From Streptococcus macedonicus ACA-DC 198 (GTDB taxonomy: Bacteria > Bacillota > Bacilli > Lactobacillales > Streptococcaceae): 64,000 nucleotides of DNA. How positions within the stretch are numbered: the stretch's first letter is position 1; each line of letters begins with the position of its first letter. The stretch spans positions 583,501-647,500 of the forward strand of contig HE613569.1 of NCBI GenBank assembly GCA_000283635.1. The letters are read 5' to 3'. Under the pieces are notes generated by a model that had not been told where the DNA came from, searched no databases, and saw nothing but the letters and a program-made list of their open reading frames with translations. Position numbers and translations under genes: made by a program. Positions 46,236-56,090 of the stretch are shown in pieces.

Positions 46236-46952
46236 ATGCGTTTAGACAAATTATTAGGTCAGGCTGGTTTTGGGTCGCGAAATCAGGTTAAAAAATTAAT
46301 TCGCAGTCACCAAGTGTATGTGGACGGTCGTTTGGCTGAAGCGGATAATCTCAACGTTGAGCCCAGTCTGCAAAAAATCACAGTATCAGGAAAACAAGTC
46401 AAACAGTCATCAGAGAAATATTTTCTTCTCAATAAGCCTGCTGGCGTTGTTTCAGCAGTGTCTGATAAAGAACATCAGACAGTGATTGATTTAATCAAAG
46501 AAGCAGACCGTGTTCCACAGCTTTATCCAGTCGGACGACTTGACCGCAGTACCGAAGGCTTGCTTCTCATTACCAATAACGGTCCGCTAGGTTACCGAAT
46601 GTTACATCCCAAATATCACGTTGCCAAGACTTATTATGTCGAGGTTAATGCGTTTTTAGCTGATGATGCGCCAGCATTTTTTGAATTTGGAGTGTCCTTT
46701 GATGATGGAACGATTTGTAAGCCTGCTAAGCTTGAGATTATCACGGCAAGTACAGAAACAAGCTCTGCTTATGTCACGATTTCTGAAGGAAAATTTCACC
46801 AGATTAAAAAAATGTTTTTAGCCTACGGTGTAAAAGTGACCTATTTGAAACGACTAACGTTTGGAGAATTTCAACTGGGCGATTTACCAAGCGGACAATA
46901 TCGTGAATTGACCTTTACCGAAAAAGAAATCTTGAAAAATTATCTGGATTAG
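46236..46952 (+). CDS. RsuA/RluB-family pseudouridine synthase
   Basis: Isomerises a uridine in ribosomal RNA. An N-terminal S4 domain (RLDKLLGQAGFGSRNQVKKLI) is followed by the synthase domain with the catalytic loop GRLDRSTEGLLLITNNG (Asp near residue 104) and EGKFHQIKKMFLAYG. The 238-residue length and TYYVEVNAFL favour the 16S RsuA-type. The exact target base is not provable here. coiA follows 52 bases downstream. Confidence 0.9.
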   Translation: MRLDKLLGQAGFGSRNQVKKLIRSHQVYVDGRLAEADNLNVEPSLQKITVSGKQVKQSSEKYFLLNKPAGVVSAVSDKEHQTVIDLIKEADRVPQLYPVGRLDRSTEGLLLITNNGPLGYRMLHPKYHVAKTYYVEVNAFLADDAPAFFEFGVSFDDGTICKPAKLEIITASTETSSAYVTISEGKFHQIKKMFLAYGVKVTYLKRLTFGEFQLGDLPSGQYRELTFTEKEILKNYLD

Positions 46953-47004
46953 GTGCTAGATGTTTTTCAGGATTTTTTCGAATAAAATAGGTAGGAGGTG
47001 TGAT

Positions 47005-47976
47005 GTGTTATCAGCGCTTGATGAAAACGGAAAATTAGTATCCTTGTTAGATGGTATACCAGCTAACCAAAACTTTGTTTGCCCAGCTTGCCGCTCTGCT
47101 GTCCGTTTAAAAAATGGCAAAGTTATGCGTCCGCACTTTGCTCATGTTTCTTTGAATAAGTGTGATTTTTATAGTGAAAATGAAAGCAGTGAGCACCTTC
47201 AGTTAAAAGCGGCGCTTTATCATGCCGTGTCGCAGACTGAACAAGTCGTGGTTGAAAAAGTTTTACCAGACTTACATCAGGTGGCTGATTTATTTGTCAA
47301 TGATAATTTGGCTTTAGAAGTGCAATGTTCGCGCTTATCAGAACAGCGATTATTTCAACGCACAAAAGCCTATCAAAGTCATGGTATTCAAGTGCTTTGG
47401 TTGTTGGGGGAAAAGTTGTGGCTCGGCAATAGTTTATCACCTTTGCAACGTCATTTTCTTTATTTTTCGCAGAATATGGGCTTTCATTTGTGGGAGTTGG
47501 ATGTCACAAATCGGCTCATTCGTTTACATTATTTAATCTATGAAGATTTGCATGGAAAGGTTCACTATCTAACCAAGACTAGTTCATTTTCAGATGATAT
47601 TATGGCATTTTTTCGACTTCCTTATCGGCAGCAGAAGCTTTCAACTTACGAGGTAAACCAAGACCAAACCTTATTAACCTATATTCAAAAACAGTTATCT
47701 TCTCGCCATTCAATTTGGTTAAAAAGGCAAGAAGAAGCTTATTTGCAAGAAAAAAATTTGCTAAGTTTGCCTTTAGCGGCTTATTTTCCACAAGTTCGTC
47801 CTTTTGATTTTGCTGAGGGGTTCTGTCAGATTTCCCAAGATTTATCACCGTTTTACGAAAATTTTCATCGCTTTTATCAAAATCAAACAGAAAAAGAACG
47901 TCAATGGCTTTATCCGCCAGCTTATTATGATAAAATGGTAAATAAACCTCAAAAAGGAGAATGTGATGTCAGATAA
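47005..47976 (+). CDS. coiA: Competence protein CoiA
   Basis: Cytoplasmic protein that protects or processes incoming DNA and promotes RecA-dependent recombination in transformation. It has an N-terminal Cys/His zinc region ([24 protein letters not shown]) and a nuclease-like core ([16 protein letters not shown]). GTG 47005 is chosen because AGGAGG ends 6 bases earlier; an upstream ATG at 46960 lacks a ribosome binding site. This gives 323 residues. It overlaps pepF by 11 bases, a conserved streptococcal order. Confidence 0.93.
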   Translation: MLSALDENGKLVSLLDGIPANQNFVCPACRSAVRLKNGKVMRPHFAHVSLNKCDFYSENESSEHLQLKAALYHAVSQTEQVVVEKVLPDLHQVADLFVNDNLALEVQCSRLSEQRLFQRTKAYQSHGIQVLWLLGEKLWLGNSLSPLQRHFLYFSQNMGFHLWELDVTNRLIRLHYLIYEDLHGKVHYLTKTSSFSDDIMAFFRLPYRQQKLSTYEVNQDQTLLTYIQKQLSSRHSIWLKRQEEAYLQEKNLLSLPLAAYFPQVRPFDFAEGFCQISQDLSPFYENFHRFYQNQTEKERQWLYPPAYYDKMVNKPQKGECDVR

Positions 47977-49768
47977 TCGTAGTCATATTGATGAAAAATA
48001 CCAATGGGATTTAAGCACAGTTTTTGCCACAGATGATGCTTGGGAAGCGGAGCTGGCTAGCCTTGATGGTGATTTAGAAAATGCTAAAGCTTACAAAGGG
48101 CGTTTGACAGCGTCAAGTAATGATTTGCTTGCTATTACGGAAAGTTACCTTGCCTTGTCGCGTCGTTTGGAGAAGCTTTATGTTTATGCTTCAATGAAAA
48201 ACGACCAAGATACAACAGTAGCCAAATACCAAGAATACCAAGCTAAAGCAACAGCAATCTATGCCAAATTTAGTGAAATTTTTGCTTTTTACGAACCTGA
48301 ATTGATGCAATTGTCTAAAGAAGCTTTTGAGGATTTCGTGGCAGAAACACCAGCTTTATCTGCTTATGCACATTTCTTTGAGCAACTTTTCAAACGTCAA
48401 CCGCATGTTTTGTCACAGGCTGAGGAAGAATTATTAGCAGGTGCGCAAGAAATTTTTGGAGCTGCAGGAGAAACATTTGAGCTTTTGGATAATGCTGACA
48501 TCATTTTTCCAATCGTTCTAGATGATAAGGGCAAAGAAATTCAGCTAACGCATGGTAATTTCATTACCTTGTTAGAATCAAAAAATCGTGATGTCCGCAA
48601 AGAAGCTTACCAAGCTTTGTATGCAACTTATGAACAATTCCAACACACTTATGCGAAAACCTTGCAAACCAATGTCAAAGTGCATAACTATGAAGCTCGT
48701 GTTCATCATTTTAAATCAGCACGTGAGGCAGCACTTTCGGCTAATTTTATTCCAGAATCTGTTTATGATACCCTGATTGAAACGGTCAATGCTAACCTGC
48801 CTTTGCTTCATCGTTATGTGGAACTTCGCAAGAAAATCCTTAAACTGGATGATTTGAAAATGTACGATATTCATACGCCACTTTCTGAAATGGATATGAG
48901 TTTTACCTATGAAGAAGCTTTGGCAAAAGCTGAAGATGTCTTAGCTGTTTTTGGCAAAGAATATTCTGAGCGTGTTCATCGTGCTTTTACAGAACGCTGG
49001 ATTGACGTCCATGTCAATAAAGGCAAACGCTCTGGTGCCTACTCTGGTGGTTCGTATGATACCAATGCTTTCATACTGTTAAATTGGCAAGATACCTTGG
49101 ATAATTTGTTTACCTTAGTTCACGAAACGGGGCACAGCTTGCATTCGACATTTACACGTGAAAATCAACCCTATGTTTATGGAGATTATAGTATTTTCTT
49201 GGCAGAAATTGCTTCAACAACTAATGAAAATATTTTGACAGAAACACTTTTGAAAGAAGTTGATGATGACAAAGCACGCTTTGCAATTTTGAATCATTAT
49301 CTTGATGGTTTCAAGAGTACCATTTTCCGTCAAGCACAATTTGCGGAATTTGAAGATATTATCCATAAGGCAGACCAAGCTGGAGAAGTGTTGACGAGTG
49401 ATTATCTCAACCAACTTTATGCCGACTTAAACGAGAAATATTATGGACTCAGCAAAGCAGACAACCCAGAAATCCAATACGAATGGGCACGCATTCCGCA
49501 TTTCTACTACAATTACTATGTTTACCAATACGCCACAGGATTTGCGGCAGCTAGTTATTTAGCTGATAAGATTGTTCACGGTACAAAAGCTGATATTGAC
49601 CGCTACCTTGATTATTTGAAAGCAGGTAATTCTGATTATCCGCTTAATGTGATTAAAAAAGCTGGTGTGGATATGACAACAAGTGCTTATCTAGACGCTG
49701 CTTTCCGAATTTTCGAGGAACGCTTGGATGAGTTGGAAGCTTTAATTGAAAAAGGGGCACAACTATAA
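47966..49768 (+). CDS. pepF: Oligoendopeptidase F
   Basis: Zinc M3-family peptidase that cuts medium peptides in the cytoplasm. The zinc motif is [11 protein letters not shown] (HExxH, around residue 388), with the third ligand in the [11 protein letters not shown] segment. Family segments [19 protein letters not shown] and [18 protein letters not shown] are present. The ATG at 47966 gives 600 residues and lies 6 bases after AAGGAG; the preceding GTG is too close. Partly inside coiA, so likely co-transcribed. Confidence 0.96.
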   Translation: MSDNRSHIDEKYQWDLSTVFATDDAWEAELASLDGDLENAKAYKGRLTASSNDLLAITESYLALSRRLEKLYVYASMKNDQDTTVAKYQEYQAKATAIYAKFSEIFAFYEPELMQLSKEAFEDFVAETPALSAYAHFFEQLFKRQPHVLSQAEEELLAGAQEIFGAAGETFELLDNADIIFPIVLDDKGKEIQLTHGNFITLLESKNRDVRKEAYQALYATYEQFQHTYAKTLQTNVKVHNYEARVHHFKSAREAALSANFIPESVYDTLIETVNANLPLLHRYVELRKKILKLDDLKMYDIHTPLSEMDMSFTYEEALAKAEDVLAVFGKEYSERVHRAFTERWIDVHVNKGKRSGAYSGGSYDTNAFILLNWQDTLDNLFTLVHETGHSLHSTFTRENQPYVYGDYSIFLAEIASTTNENILTETLLKEVDDDKARFAILNHYLDGFKSTIFRQAQFAEFEDIIHKADQAGEVLTSDYLNQLYADLNEKYYGLSKADNPEIQYEWARIPHFYYNYYVYQYATGFAAASYLADKIVHGTKADIDRYLDYLKAGNSDYPLNVIKKAGVDMTTSAYLDAAFRIFEERLDELEALIEKGAQL

Positions 49769-49776
49769 AATTATAG

Positions 49777-49806
49777 CGAGGTTGGGCACATTCTAACCTC
49801 GTTTTT
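49777..49806 (+). terminator. Terminator after pepF
   Basis: CGAGGTT, 11-base loop, AACCTCG, then TTTTT. Confidence 0.9.
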
Positions 49807-49841
49807 ATATTATAGTAGAAAAAATTTTGGGAGGTGCTGGC

Positions 49842-50360
49842 ATGGAAATTAGGAAACTAGATGTTAATGATGAAGCGGCTTACCGAGCTTATCAAACGTC
49901 TTTGGAAAATGACGACAATCCCTTTATCATGACACGTGAGATTGGTGATTTTAAAACCTTTGTGGAAAATAGCAGAGCGCAATAAACACAAACTATTAAC
50001 CCTGATTATTCAACGATGACGACCTATTATGCCTTTTTGAATGGGAAAATTGCTGCGTTTATATTTTGTCGTTGGCAGCTTGAAAAGGGCAATCTTGCGA
50101 CGATTGGTGGACATATCGGCTATCAAACCTCACCAGAATTTAGACGACAAGGTATCATGACCAGACTTCTCAGCTTTGTCCTTGAGAAATATGCCAAACG
50201 TGGCATCAATCCTGTGCTTATCACAGCGCGTGAGGACAATATTGCCAGTCGTAGAACCATTGAAAAAGCTGGCGGTATTTTGGAAAATATTATCGATTTA
50301 GAGGATGGGCATCGTCTAGCGCGTTATTGGATTACCTTGGACTTGGAGAATTCAGATTAA
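49842..50360 (+). pseudogene. GNAT-family acetyltransferase, one nonsense codon
   Basis: The frame starts at ATG 49842 after GGGAGG and reads MEIRKLDVNDEAAYRAYQ..., then TAA at 49983-49985 after residue 47, then continues in the same frame to 50360. The second half carries the acetyl-CoA loop YQTSPEFRRQGIMTRLL and NIASRRTIEKAGG. Read through, it is 172 residues, a normal GNAT size. The C-terminal piece alone lacks the first strand and helices and is unlikely to fold well. Substrate unknown. Confidence 0.85.
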
Positions 50361-50381
50361 TATTGAAATGAGGAGACAGAA

Positions 50382-50993
50382 GTGACAACATTTATTTGGG
50401 ATTTTGACGGAACCTTGGTGGATTCCTACGAAGCGATTGGGCAAGCCTTGCAAGTGACTTATGCGCATTATGGTTTGGCTTTTGATAAACAATGGATTAT
50501 GGATTTTATTATCAAAGAATCGGTCAAGGCTTTGCTTTATCAAGTGGCAAAAGAACAAGAATTAAATTTAGCGGAGCTATCAGCTTTCTTTAAAAAAGAG
50601 CAGGAAGCGCGTGATTATCTGATAAAACCCATGCCACATTTAACAGAGGTTCTTGCGGCAACCAAACAAAAAGGGGTGACACACTATGTCTATACGCATA
50701 AAGGTATCACGGCAAATGATGTTTTAGAAAGATTAGGCGTGCGTCAGTATTTTACAGAAGTGGTGACATCAGCAAATGGTTTCGCTCGTAAGCCTGAACC
50801 CGAAGCGATTAACTACCTTCTTGAAAAATATGATTTGGATAAAGAAAGCACTTATTACGTTGGTGACCGTCGTCTTGACGTTAAAGCCGCCGAAAATGCA
50901 GGCATTAAATCAATTAATCTCGGTCAACCGCCATCAAAAATCAATCAACACATTACTGACTTATCCAATATTGTGGCACTTTCTAATGACTAA
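50382..50993 (+). CDS. HAD-superfamily hydrolase, phosphoglycolate-phosphatase-like
   Basis: A 203-residue phosphatase with motif I FIWDFDGTLVDSY (nucleophile Asp near residue 8), a helical cap domain, motif II YVYTHKG and motif IV YYVGDRRLDVKAAENAG. It starts at GTG 50382, 6 bases after AGGAGACA. The substrate cannot be set from sequence. It follows the acetyltransferase pseudogene by 21 bases. Confidence 0.9.
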   Translation: MTTFIWDFDGTLVDSYEAIGQALQVTYAHYGLAFDKQWIMDFIIKESVKALLYQVAKEQELNLAELSAFFKKEQEARDYLIKPMPHLTEVLAATKQKGVTHYVYTHKGITANDVLERLGVRQYFTEVVTSANGFARKPEPEAINYLLEKYDLDKESTYYVGDRRLDVKAAENAGIKSINLGQPPSKINQHITDLSNIVALSND

Positions 50994-51010
50994 AAATCGA
51001 AGAAAGCTTA

Positions 51011-51039
51011 TTCACAACGGGTTTATTTTGCTATATAAT
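51011..51039 (+). promoter_or_regulatory. Promoter of the O-methyltransferase gene, abutting its start codon
   Basis: TTCACA (51011-51016), 17-base spacer, TATAAT (51034-51039). The ATG at 51047 is 7 bases after the -10 box, at the expected transcription start. Confidence 0.75.
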
Positions 51040-51046
51040 AAGAGTT

Positions 51047-51748
51047 ATGGTTAAATCATATTCAAAAACAGCAAATCACAATATGCGTCGTCCCGTAGTG
51101 AAAGAAGACATTCTTCGCTATATGCGAACACATCAGAAGCAAAATAGGGGCTATCTGGCAGAATTGGAAGCATTTGCTCATCAAGAAAATATCCCTATTA
51201 TTCAGCATGAGGTTGTGGCTTACTTTCGTTTTTTGATGCAAACATTGCAGCCAAAAAATATTTTAGAAATTGGCACAGCTATCGGCTTTTCAGCACTTTT
51301 AATGGCAGAAAATGCCCCAGATGCGAAGATTACGACACTTGACCGTAATCCTGAAATGATTGCCTTCGCTAAGGAAAATTTTGCCAAATATGACACTCGC
51401 AAACAAATTACTTTGGTTGAAGGAGACGCTGTTGATATTCTTTCGACACTTGAGGGGGAATTTGACTTTGTTTTTATGGATTCAGCGAAATCAAAATACA
51501 TTGTCTTTCTGCCAGAAGTCTTGAAACATTTGAAAGTCGGCGGAGTCATTGTCTTTGATGATGTTTTCCAAGGAGGGGATATTGTCAAGCCAATAGAAGA
51601 AGTGCGCCGCGGACAACGAACAATCTATCGTGGGCTTCAACGATTGTTTGATGTGACACTGGATAATCCAAATTTAACAGCAACCTTACTTCCGTTAAGC
51701 GACGGATTATTGATGATTCGTAAAAATACAGCAGATATATCACTGTAA
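51047..51748 (+). CDS. SAM-dependent O-methyltransferase (YrrM/CCoAMT-like)
   Basis: Class I methyltransferase with ILEIGTAIGFSALLMA (SAM loop, around residues 70-85), TLDRNPEM, FDFVFMDSAKSKY and VIVFDDVFQGG, which carries metal-binding acidic residues of the catechol/caffeoyl-CoA type. Length 233 is normal. In streptococci it usually precedes prsA, as here. No ribosome binding site precedes the ATG. The physiological substrate is unknown. Confidence 0.9.
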   Translation: MVKSYSKTANHNMRRPVVKEDILRYMRTHQKQNRGYLAELEAFAHQENIPIIQHEVVAYFRFLMQTLQPKNILEIGTAIGFSALLMAENAPDAKITTLDRNPEMIAFAKENFAKYDTRKQITLVEGDAVDILSTLEGEFDFVFMDSAKSKYIVFLPEVLKHLKVGGVIVFDDVFQGGDIVKPIEEVRRGQRTIYRGLQRLFDVTLDNPNLTATLLPLSDGLLMIRKNTADISL

Positions 51749-51817
51749 AATTAAGCAATATTTAAGTTATTGTGATATACTAGTGAGGTTAAAGACAAAT
51801 TAAGGAGTTTAATAACA

Positions 51818-52849
51818 ATGGCCAACAAAGAAAAATCAGGGTTTAAGAAAGTTATCCAAAGTAAAGCTTTCAAAGGTGTTTCAATTGCAGTAGCTTCAGC
51901 TCTTATCGGTGCAGGTGTAACTTACCTTGCTACTAACAGCAATTCAGAAACAAAAGCTCTTGTTACCATGAAAGGTGATACTATCACAGTATCAGATTTC
52001 TATAACGCTGTCAAAAGCACTTCTTCATCACAACAAACAATGTTGAACTTGATTTTATCACGTGTTTTTGAAGACCAATACGGTGATAAAGTATCAGACG
52101 ATGATGTTTCAAAAGCATACAATACAACAGCTTCATCTTATGGTTCATCATTCTCAAGCGCACTTTCAAAAGCTGGATTGACATCAGATACTTACAAACA
52201 ACAAATTCGTACATCAATGTTGGTTGAATACGCTGTAAAACAAGCTGCTAAGAAAAAATTAACAACAAAAAACTATAAAGCGGCTTACGAAAATTACAAT
52301 CCTGACACTACAGCTATCGTTATTGCTTTGAACGATGAAGACAAAGCAAATTCAGTTCATGACCAAGCAACAGCGGATGGTGCTGATTTTGAAAAAATCG
52401 CTAAAGACAATACAACAGCAGATAAGACAGAGTACACATTTGATTCAGCAGATACTGATTTGCCAGAAGATGTTATGAATGCTGCCTTTAACCAAGACGA
52501 AGGTTCTGTATCAGACGTTATTAAAGTGCTTAATCCATCAACATATTCTTACACTTACTATATTGTGAAAACAACTAAGAAAACAGAAAAAGATTCTGAC
52601 TGGAAAACTTACAAAAAACGTTTGAAGAAAATTATCTTAGCTCAATATGAAAGTGATACTGACTTCCAAAACAAAGTTATTGCTAAAGCACTTGATAAAG
52701 CAAATGTGAAGATTAAAGACCATAGCTTTGCAAGCATCCTTTCACAATATGCAACAAGCTCATCATCAAGCTCATCAAGTTCATCAAGTTCATCAAGTTC
52801 ATCAAGTTCGACTGAAGAATCTTCTACAACTGAAAGTTCAGATGAATAA
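51818..52849 (+). CDS. prsA: PrsA-type foldase (parvulin-like), non-lipoprotein form with Ser tail
   Basis: Extracytoplasmic folding factor for exported proteins. An N-terminal membrane segment (FKGVSIAVASALIGAGVTYLA, residues 19-39) has no lipobox and the whole protein lacks Cys, so it is anchored by the helix rather than by lipid. LVTMKGDTITVSDFYNAVK is the PrsA N-domain; the centre (about 140-240) is a divergent parvulin-like domain. The C-terminus has 18 serines in a row, then an acidic Thr/Ser tail. Length 343. The extended -10 TGATATACT lies at 51773-51781. Confidence 0.88.
   Translation: MANKEKSGFKKVIQSKAFKGVSIAVASALIGAGVTYLATNSNSETKALVTMKGDTITVSDFYNAVKSTSSSQQTMLNLILSRVFEDQYGDKVSDDDVSKAYNTTASSYGSSFSSALSKAGLTSDTYKQQIRTSMLVEYAVKQAAKKKLTTKNYKAAYENYNPDTTAIVIALNDEDKANSVHDQATADGADFEKIAKDNTTADKTEYTFDSADTDLPEDVMNAAFNQDEGSVSDVIKVLNPSTYSYTYYIVKTTKKTEKDSDWKTYKKRLKKIILAQYESDTDFQNKVIAKALDKANVKIKDHSFASILSQYATSSSSSSSSSSSSSSSSSSTEESSTTESSDE
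52757..52810 (+). repeat. Ser-codon tandem repeat in prsA
   Basis: Eighteen Ser codons in a row. Four exact copies of the nonamer TCATCAAGT occupy 52772-52807, preceded by a variant ending AGC. Slippage would change tail length in steps of three residues without shifting the frame. Confidence 0.9.
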
Positions 52850-52854
52850 CATAC

Positions 52855-52883
52855 TTGACCTGAAGCTTAAAATACAGTACAAT
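52855..52883 (+). promoter_or_regulatory. Promoter of the alaS T-box transcript
   Basis: TTGACC (52855-52860), 17-base spacer, TACAAT (52878-52883). Confidence 0.88.
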
Positions 52884-52887
52884 TAAA

Positions 52888-53131
52888 AAGATTGAGAATC
52901 GTTTTTAAAGTTTCAGATTCAGAAAAGTGGCGGATGTTGCGAGCCATGGAAAAATTTAAAAATGTGCTACTCATGTTTTCTTACCTTTGGGCTTTGAACA
53001 TCATCTTCTGATGACATCAAGTAAAAGAAGAAAAAACAATTTAAGATATAAATGAAGAATGACAAGTTCATTGAATAGAGGTGGTACCGTGGCTGTTTGT
53101 CGCCCTCTGTATGTGGACTTGTCGTTTTTTG
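52888..53131 (+). promoter_or_regulatory. T-box riboswitch for alaS
   Basis: The T-box core GAGGTGGTACCGTGG spans 53079-53093. Its antiterminator pairing is AGAGG with CCCTCT (53102-53107). GACAAGT (53061-53067) and ACTTGTC (53117-53123) with a following T run form the terminator. Uncharged tRNA-Ala would bind and permit alaS transcription. A candidate Ala specifier GCT lies at 52966-52968 in Stem I, but I did not fold Stem I fully, so that position is tentative. Confidence 0.93.
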
Positions 53132-53217
53132 ATGACAAAAAAGCACAATTTTGATGGATGATTTCAATCTATGGCAAGCGTGAAAGACCGCTTAGTAATA
53201 AGAAAAGGAAAGATGTA

Positions 53218-55836
53218 ATGAAACAATTAACTAGTGCGCAAGTGCGCCAAATGTGGTTAGATTTTTGGAAATCAAAAGGTCATTCTGTTGAACCTTCAGC
53301 AAACTTGGTTCCTGTAAATGACCCTACATTGTTATGGATTAACTCAGGTGTTGCAACCCTTAAAAAATATTTTGACGGTTCTGTCATTCCTGACAATCCA
53401 CGTATCACAAATGCGCAAAAAGCTATCCGTACAAATGATATTGAAAATGTTGGTAAGACAGCTCGTCACCACACAATGTTTGAAATGTTGGGAAATTTCT
53501 CTGTTGGTGATTATTTCCGTGATGAAGCTATCACTTGGGGATATGAATTATTAACAAGCCCAGAATGGTTTGATTTCCCTAAAGATAAACTTTACATGAC
53601 TTATTATCCAGATGATAAAGATACTTACAATCGCTGGATTTCACTTGGTGTTGAGCCAAGCCACTTGATTCCAATCGAAGATAACTTCTGGGAAATCGGT
53701 GCTGGACCTTCAGGACCAGATACAGAAATCTTCTTTGACCGTGGTGAAGATTTTGACCCAGACCACGTTGGTATCAAACTTCTTGCTGAAGATATTGAAA
53801 ATGACCGTTATATCGAAATCTGGAACATCGTATTGTCACAATTCAATGCTGACCCAGCTGTTCCACGTTCAGAATACAAAGAATTACCACACAAAAACAT
53901 TGATACGGGCGCTGGTTTAGAACGTTTGGTTGCAGTTATGCAAGGGGCTAAAACAAACTTTGAAACTGACCTCTTCATGCCAATCATTCGCGAAATTGAA
54001 AAATTATCTGGTAAAACTTATGACCCAGATGGCGACAATATGAGCTTCAAAGTGATTGCCGACCACATTCGCTCACTTTCATTTGCTATCGGTGATGGTG
54101 CCCTTCCTGGAAATGAAGGTCGTGGCTACGTGCTTCGTCGTTTACTTCGTCGTGCTGTTATGCACGGTCGTCGTCTTGGTATCAAGGAAACATTCTTGTA
54201 CAAATTGGTTCCAACTGTTGGTAAAATAATGGAATCATACTACCCAGAGGTTCTTGAAAAGCAAGACTTTATCGAAAAAATCGTCAAACGTGAAGAAGAA
54301 ACATTTGCTCGTACAATCGATGCTGGTTCAAGCATGCTTGATGAATTGTTGGCTGATTTGAAAGCTGCTGGCAAAGATACGGTTGAAGGTAAAGACATCT
54401 TCAAATTATACGATACATACGGATTCCCAGTTGAATTGACAGAAGAATTGGCTGAAGATAAAGGCTTCAAGATTGACCATGCTGGCTTTGAAGCTGCTAT
54501 GAAAGAACAACAAGAACGTGCTCGTGCCAATGTTGTTAAAGGCGGCTCAATGGGTATGCAAAATGAGACATTGTCAAGCATCACTGAAGAATCAGTTTTT
54601 AGCTACGAAGATGAAGTCCTTGATTCTACATTGTCAGTTATCATCGCTGATAACGAACGTACAGAAGCTGTTTCAGAAGGTCAAGCCTTGCTTGTCTTTG
54701 CTAAAACACCATTCTACGCTGAAATGGGTGGACAAGTGGCTGACCACGGTGTGATTAAAAATGATAAAGGCGATATCGTTGCGCGTGTGACTGATGTTCA
54801 AAAAGCACCAAATGGTCAAACACTTCATACAGTTGAAGTCTTGGCAGGCTTGTCAGTTGGTACAACATATACTCTTGAAATCGACAGCAAACGTCGTCAC
54901 CGTGTGATTAAAAACCACACAGCAACTCACTTGCTTCACGCTGCGCTTCACAATGTTATCGGTGAACACGCTACTCAAGCTGGTTCACTTAATGAAGAAG
55001 GCTTCTTGCGCTTTGACTTTACTCACTTTGAAGCTGTAACAGCTGAAGAATTACGTCAAATTGAAGAAGAAGTTAACCAACAAATCTGGAATGCTATTCC
55101 TGTTAAGACTATTGAAACTGACATTGATACTGCGAAATCAATGGGCGCAATGGCTTTGTTTGGTGAAAAATACGGTAAAAACGTCCGTGTTGTCACAATC
55201 GGGGATTACTCAATCGAACTTTGTGGTGGAACACACGTGTCAAATACAGCAGAAATCGGAATCTTCAAGATTGTCAAAGAAGAAGGTATTGGTTCAGGAA
55301 CACGTCGTATCCTTGCTGTGACAAGTAAAGAAGCCTTTGAAGCTTACCGTCAAGAAGAAGAAGACCTTAAAACAATTGCTGCTACGCTTAAAGTCCCACA
55401 ATTGAAAGAAGTCACTAATAAAGTTGCGAGCTTGCAAGAGCAGTTGCACAAATTGCAAAAAGAAAATGCTGAATTGAAAGAAAAAGCAGCGGCAGCGCAA
55501 GCTGGTGATGTCTTTAAAGATGTCAAAGAAGCAAATGGTGTTCGTTACATTGCTAGCCAAGTAACCGTTTCTGACGCTGGTGCTCTTCGCACATTTGCGG
55601 ATAACTGGAAACAAAAAGATTACTCTGACGTGCTTGTATTGGTGGCAGCTATTGGCGAAAAGGTCAATGTTCTTGTAGCAAGCAAAACAAAAGATGTTCA
55701 TGCTGGCAATTTGATTAAAGCTTTGGCACCAATCGTATCAGGTCGCGGCGGTGGTAAACCAGACATGGCTATGGCTGGTGGTTCAGACGCCGCTAAAATT
55801 GCTGACCTTCTTGCAGCAGTTGCTGAAAATCTGTAA
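53218..55836 (+). CDS. alaS: Alanyl-tRNA synthetase
   Basis: Charges tRNA-Ala and edits mischarged Ser and Gly. It shows the class II core ([28 protein letters not shown]), the [11 protein letters not shown] motif, the editing domain [11 protein letters not shown] with CGGTHV (zinc site), and the C-terminal [14 protein letters not shown]. The ATG at 53218 follows AAAGGAAAG and gives 872 residues, the family length. The in-frame extension to 53158 lies in the leader and was rejected. Confidence 0.98.
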   Translation: MKQLTSAQVRQMWLDFWKSKGHSVEPSANLVPVNDPTLLWINSGVATLKKYFDGSVIPDNPRITNAQKAIRTNDIENVGKTARHHTMFEMLGNFSVGDYFRDEAITWGYELLTSPEWFDFPKDKLYMTYYPDDKDTYNRWISLGVEPSHLIPIEDNFWEIGAGPSGPDTEIFFDRGEDFDPDHVGIKLLAEDIENDRYIEIWNIVLSQFNADPAVPRSEYKELPHKNIDTGAGLERLVAVMQGAKTNFETDLFMPIIREIEKLSGKTYDPDGDNMSFKVIADHIRSLSFAIGDGALPGNEGRGYVLRRLLRRAVMHGRRLGIKETFLYKLVPTVGKIMESYYPEVLEKQDFIEKIVKREEETFARTIDAGSSMLDELLADLKAAGKDTVEGKDIFKLYDTYGFPVELTEELAEDKGFKIDHAGFEAAMKEQQERARANVVKGGSMGMQNETLSSITEESVFSYEDEVLDSTLSVIIADNERTEAVSEGQALLVFAKTPFYAEMGGQVADHGVIKNDKGDIVARVTDVQKAPNGQTLHTVEVLAGLSVGTTYTLEIDSKRRHRVIKNHTATHLLHAALHNVIGEHATQAGSLNEEGFLRFDFTHFEAVTAEELRQIEEEVNQQIWNAIPVKTIETDIDTAKSMGAMALFGEKYGKNVRVVTIGDYSIELCGGTHVSNTAEIGIFKIVKEEGIGSGTRRILAVTSKEAFEAYRQEEEDLKTIAATLKVPQLKEVTNKVASLQEQLHKLQKENAELKEKAAAAQAGDVFKDVKEANGVRYIASQVTVSDAGALRTFADNWKQKDYSDVLVLVAAIGEKVNVLVASKTKDVHAGNLIKALAPIVSGRGGGKPDMAMAGGSDAAKIADLLAAVAENL

Positions 55837-55881
55837 CATCCGTTAGGCAGTCTTTGACTGATAAAGGAGTTGTTTTGTCAG

Positions 55882-56070
55882 ATGAAATCTAAAAACACAC
55901 TTTTGAAATTAGCTATCGCTTTTATCGGCATAACGCTGCTGATTCTTGCTTACATTATTATTGTAGATGCTCTGCAAGGTCACGTTAATTGGGTAACCTT
56001 ACTAGTCGCCTTAGCAGAAGGCAGCCTCCTCAGCAGTTTGATCAAAATGTTACAAGATAGCGGAAAATAA
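55882..56070 (+). CDS. Small two-helix membrane protein, 62 aa, unknown
   Basis: Starts at ATG 55882, 12 bases after AAGGAG; a TTG or GTG nearer the ribosome binding site is possible. Two hydrophobic segments: LLKLAIAFIGITLLILAYIIIV and WVTLLVALAEGSLLSSLIKML. It follows alaS by 45 bases and may be co-transcribed. I recognise no function. Confidence 0.7.
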   Translation: MKSKNTLLKLAIAFIGITLLILAYIIIVDALQGHVNWVTLLVALAEGSLLSSLIKMLQDSGK

Positions 56071-56090
56071 ACATAAGCCCACCTTTGGTG

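Noticed and set aside
52772..52807. A CRISPR-like array from regular short repeats.
   Set aside because: The repeats are contiguous nonamers within the Ser tail of prsA, with no spacers. No CRISPR array or cas gene was found in the window.
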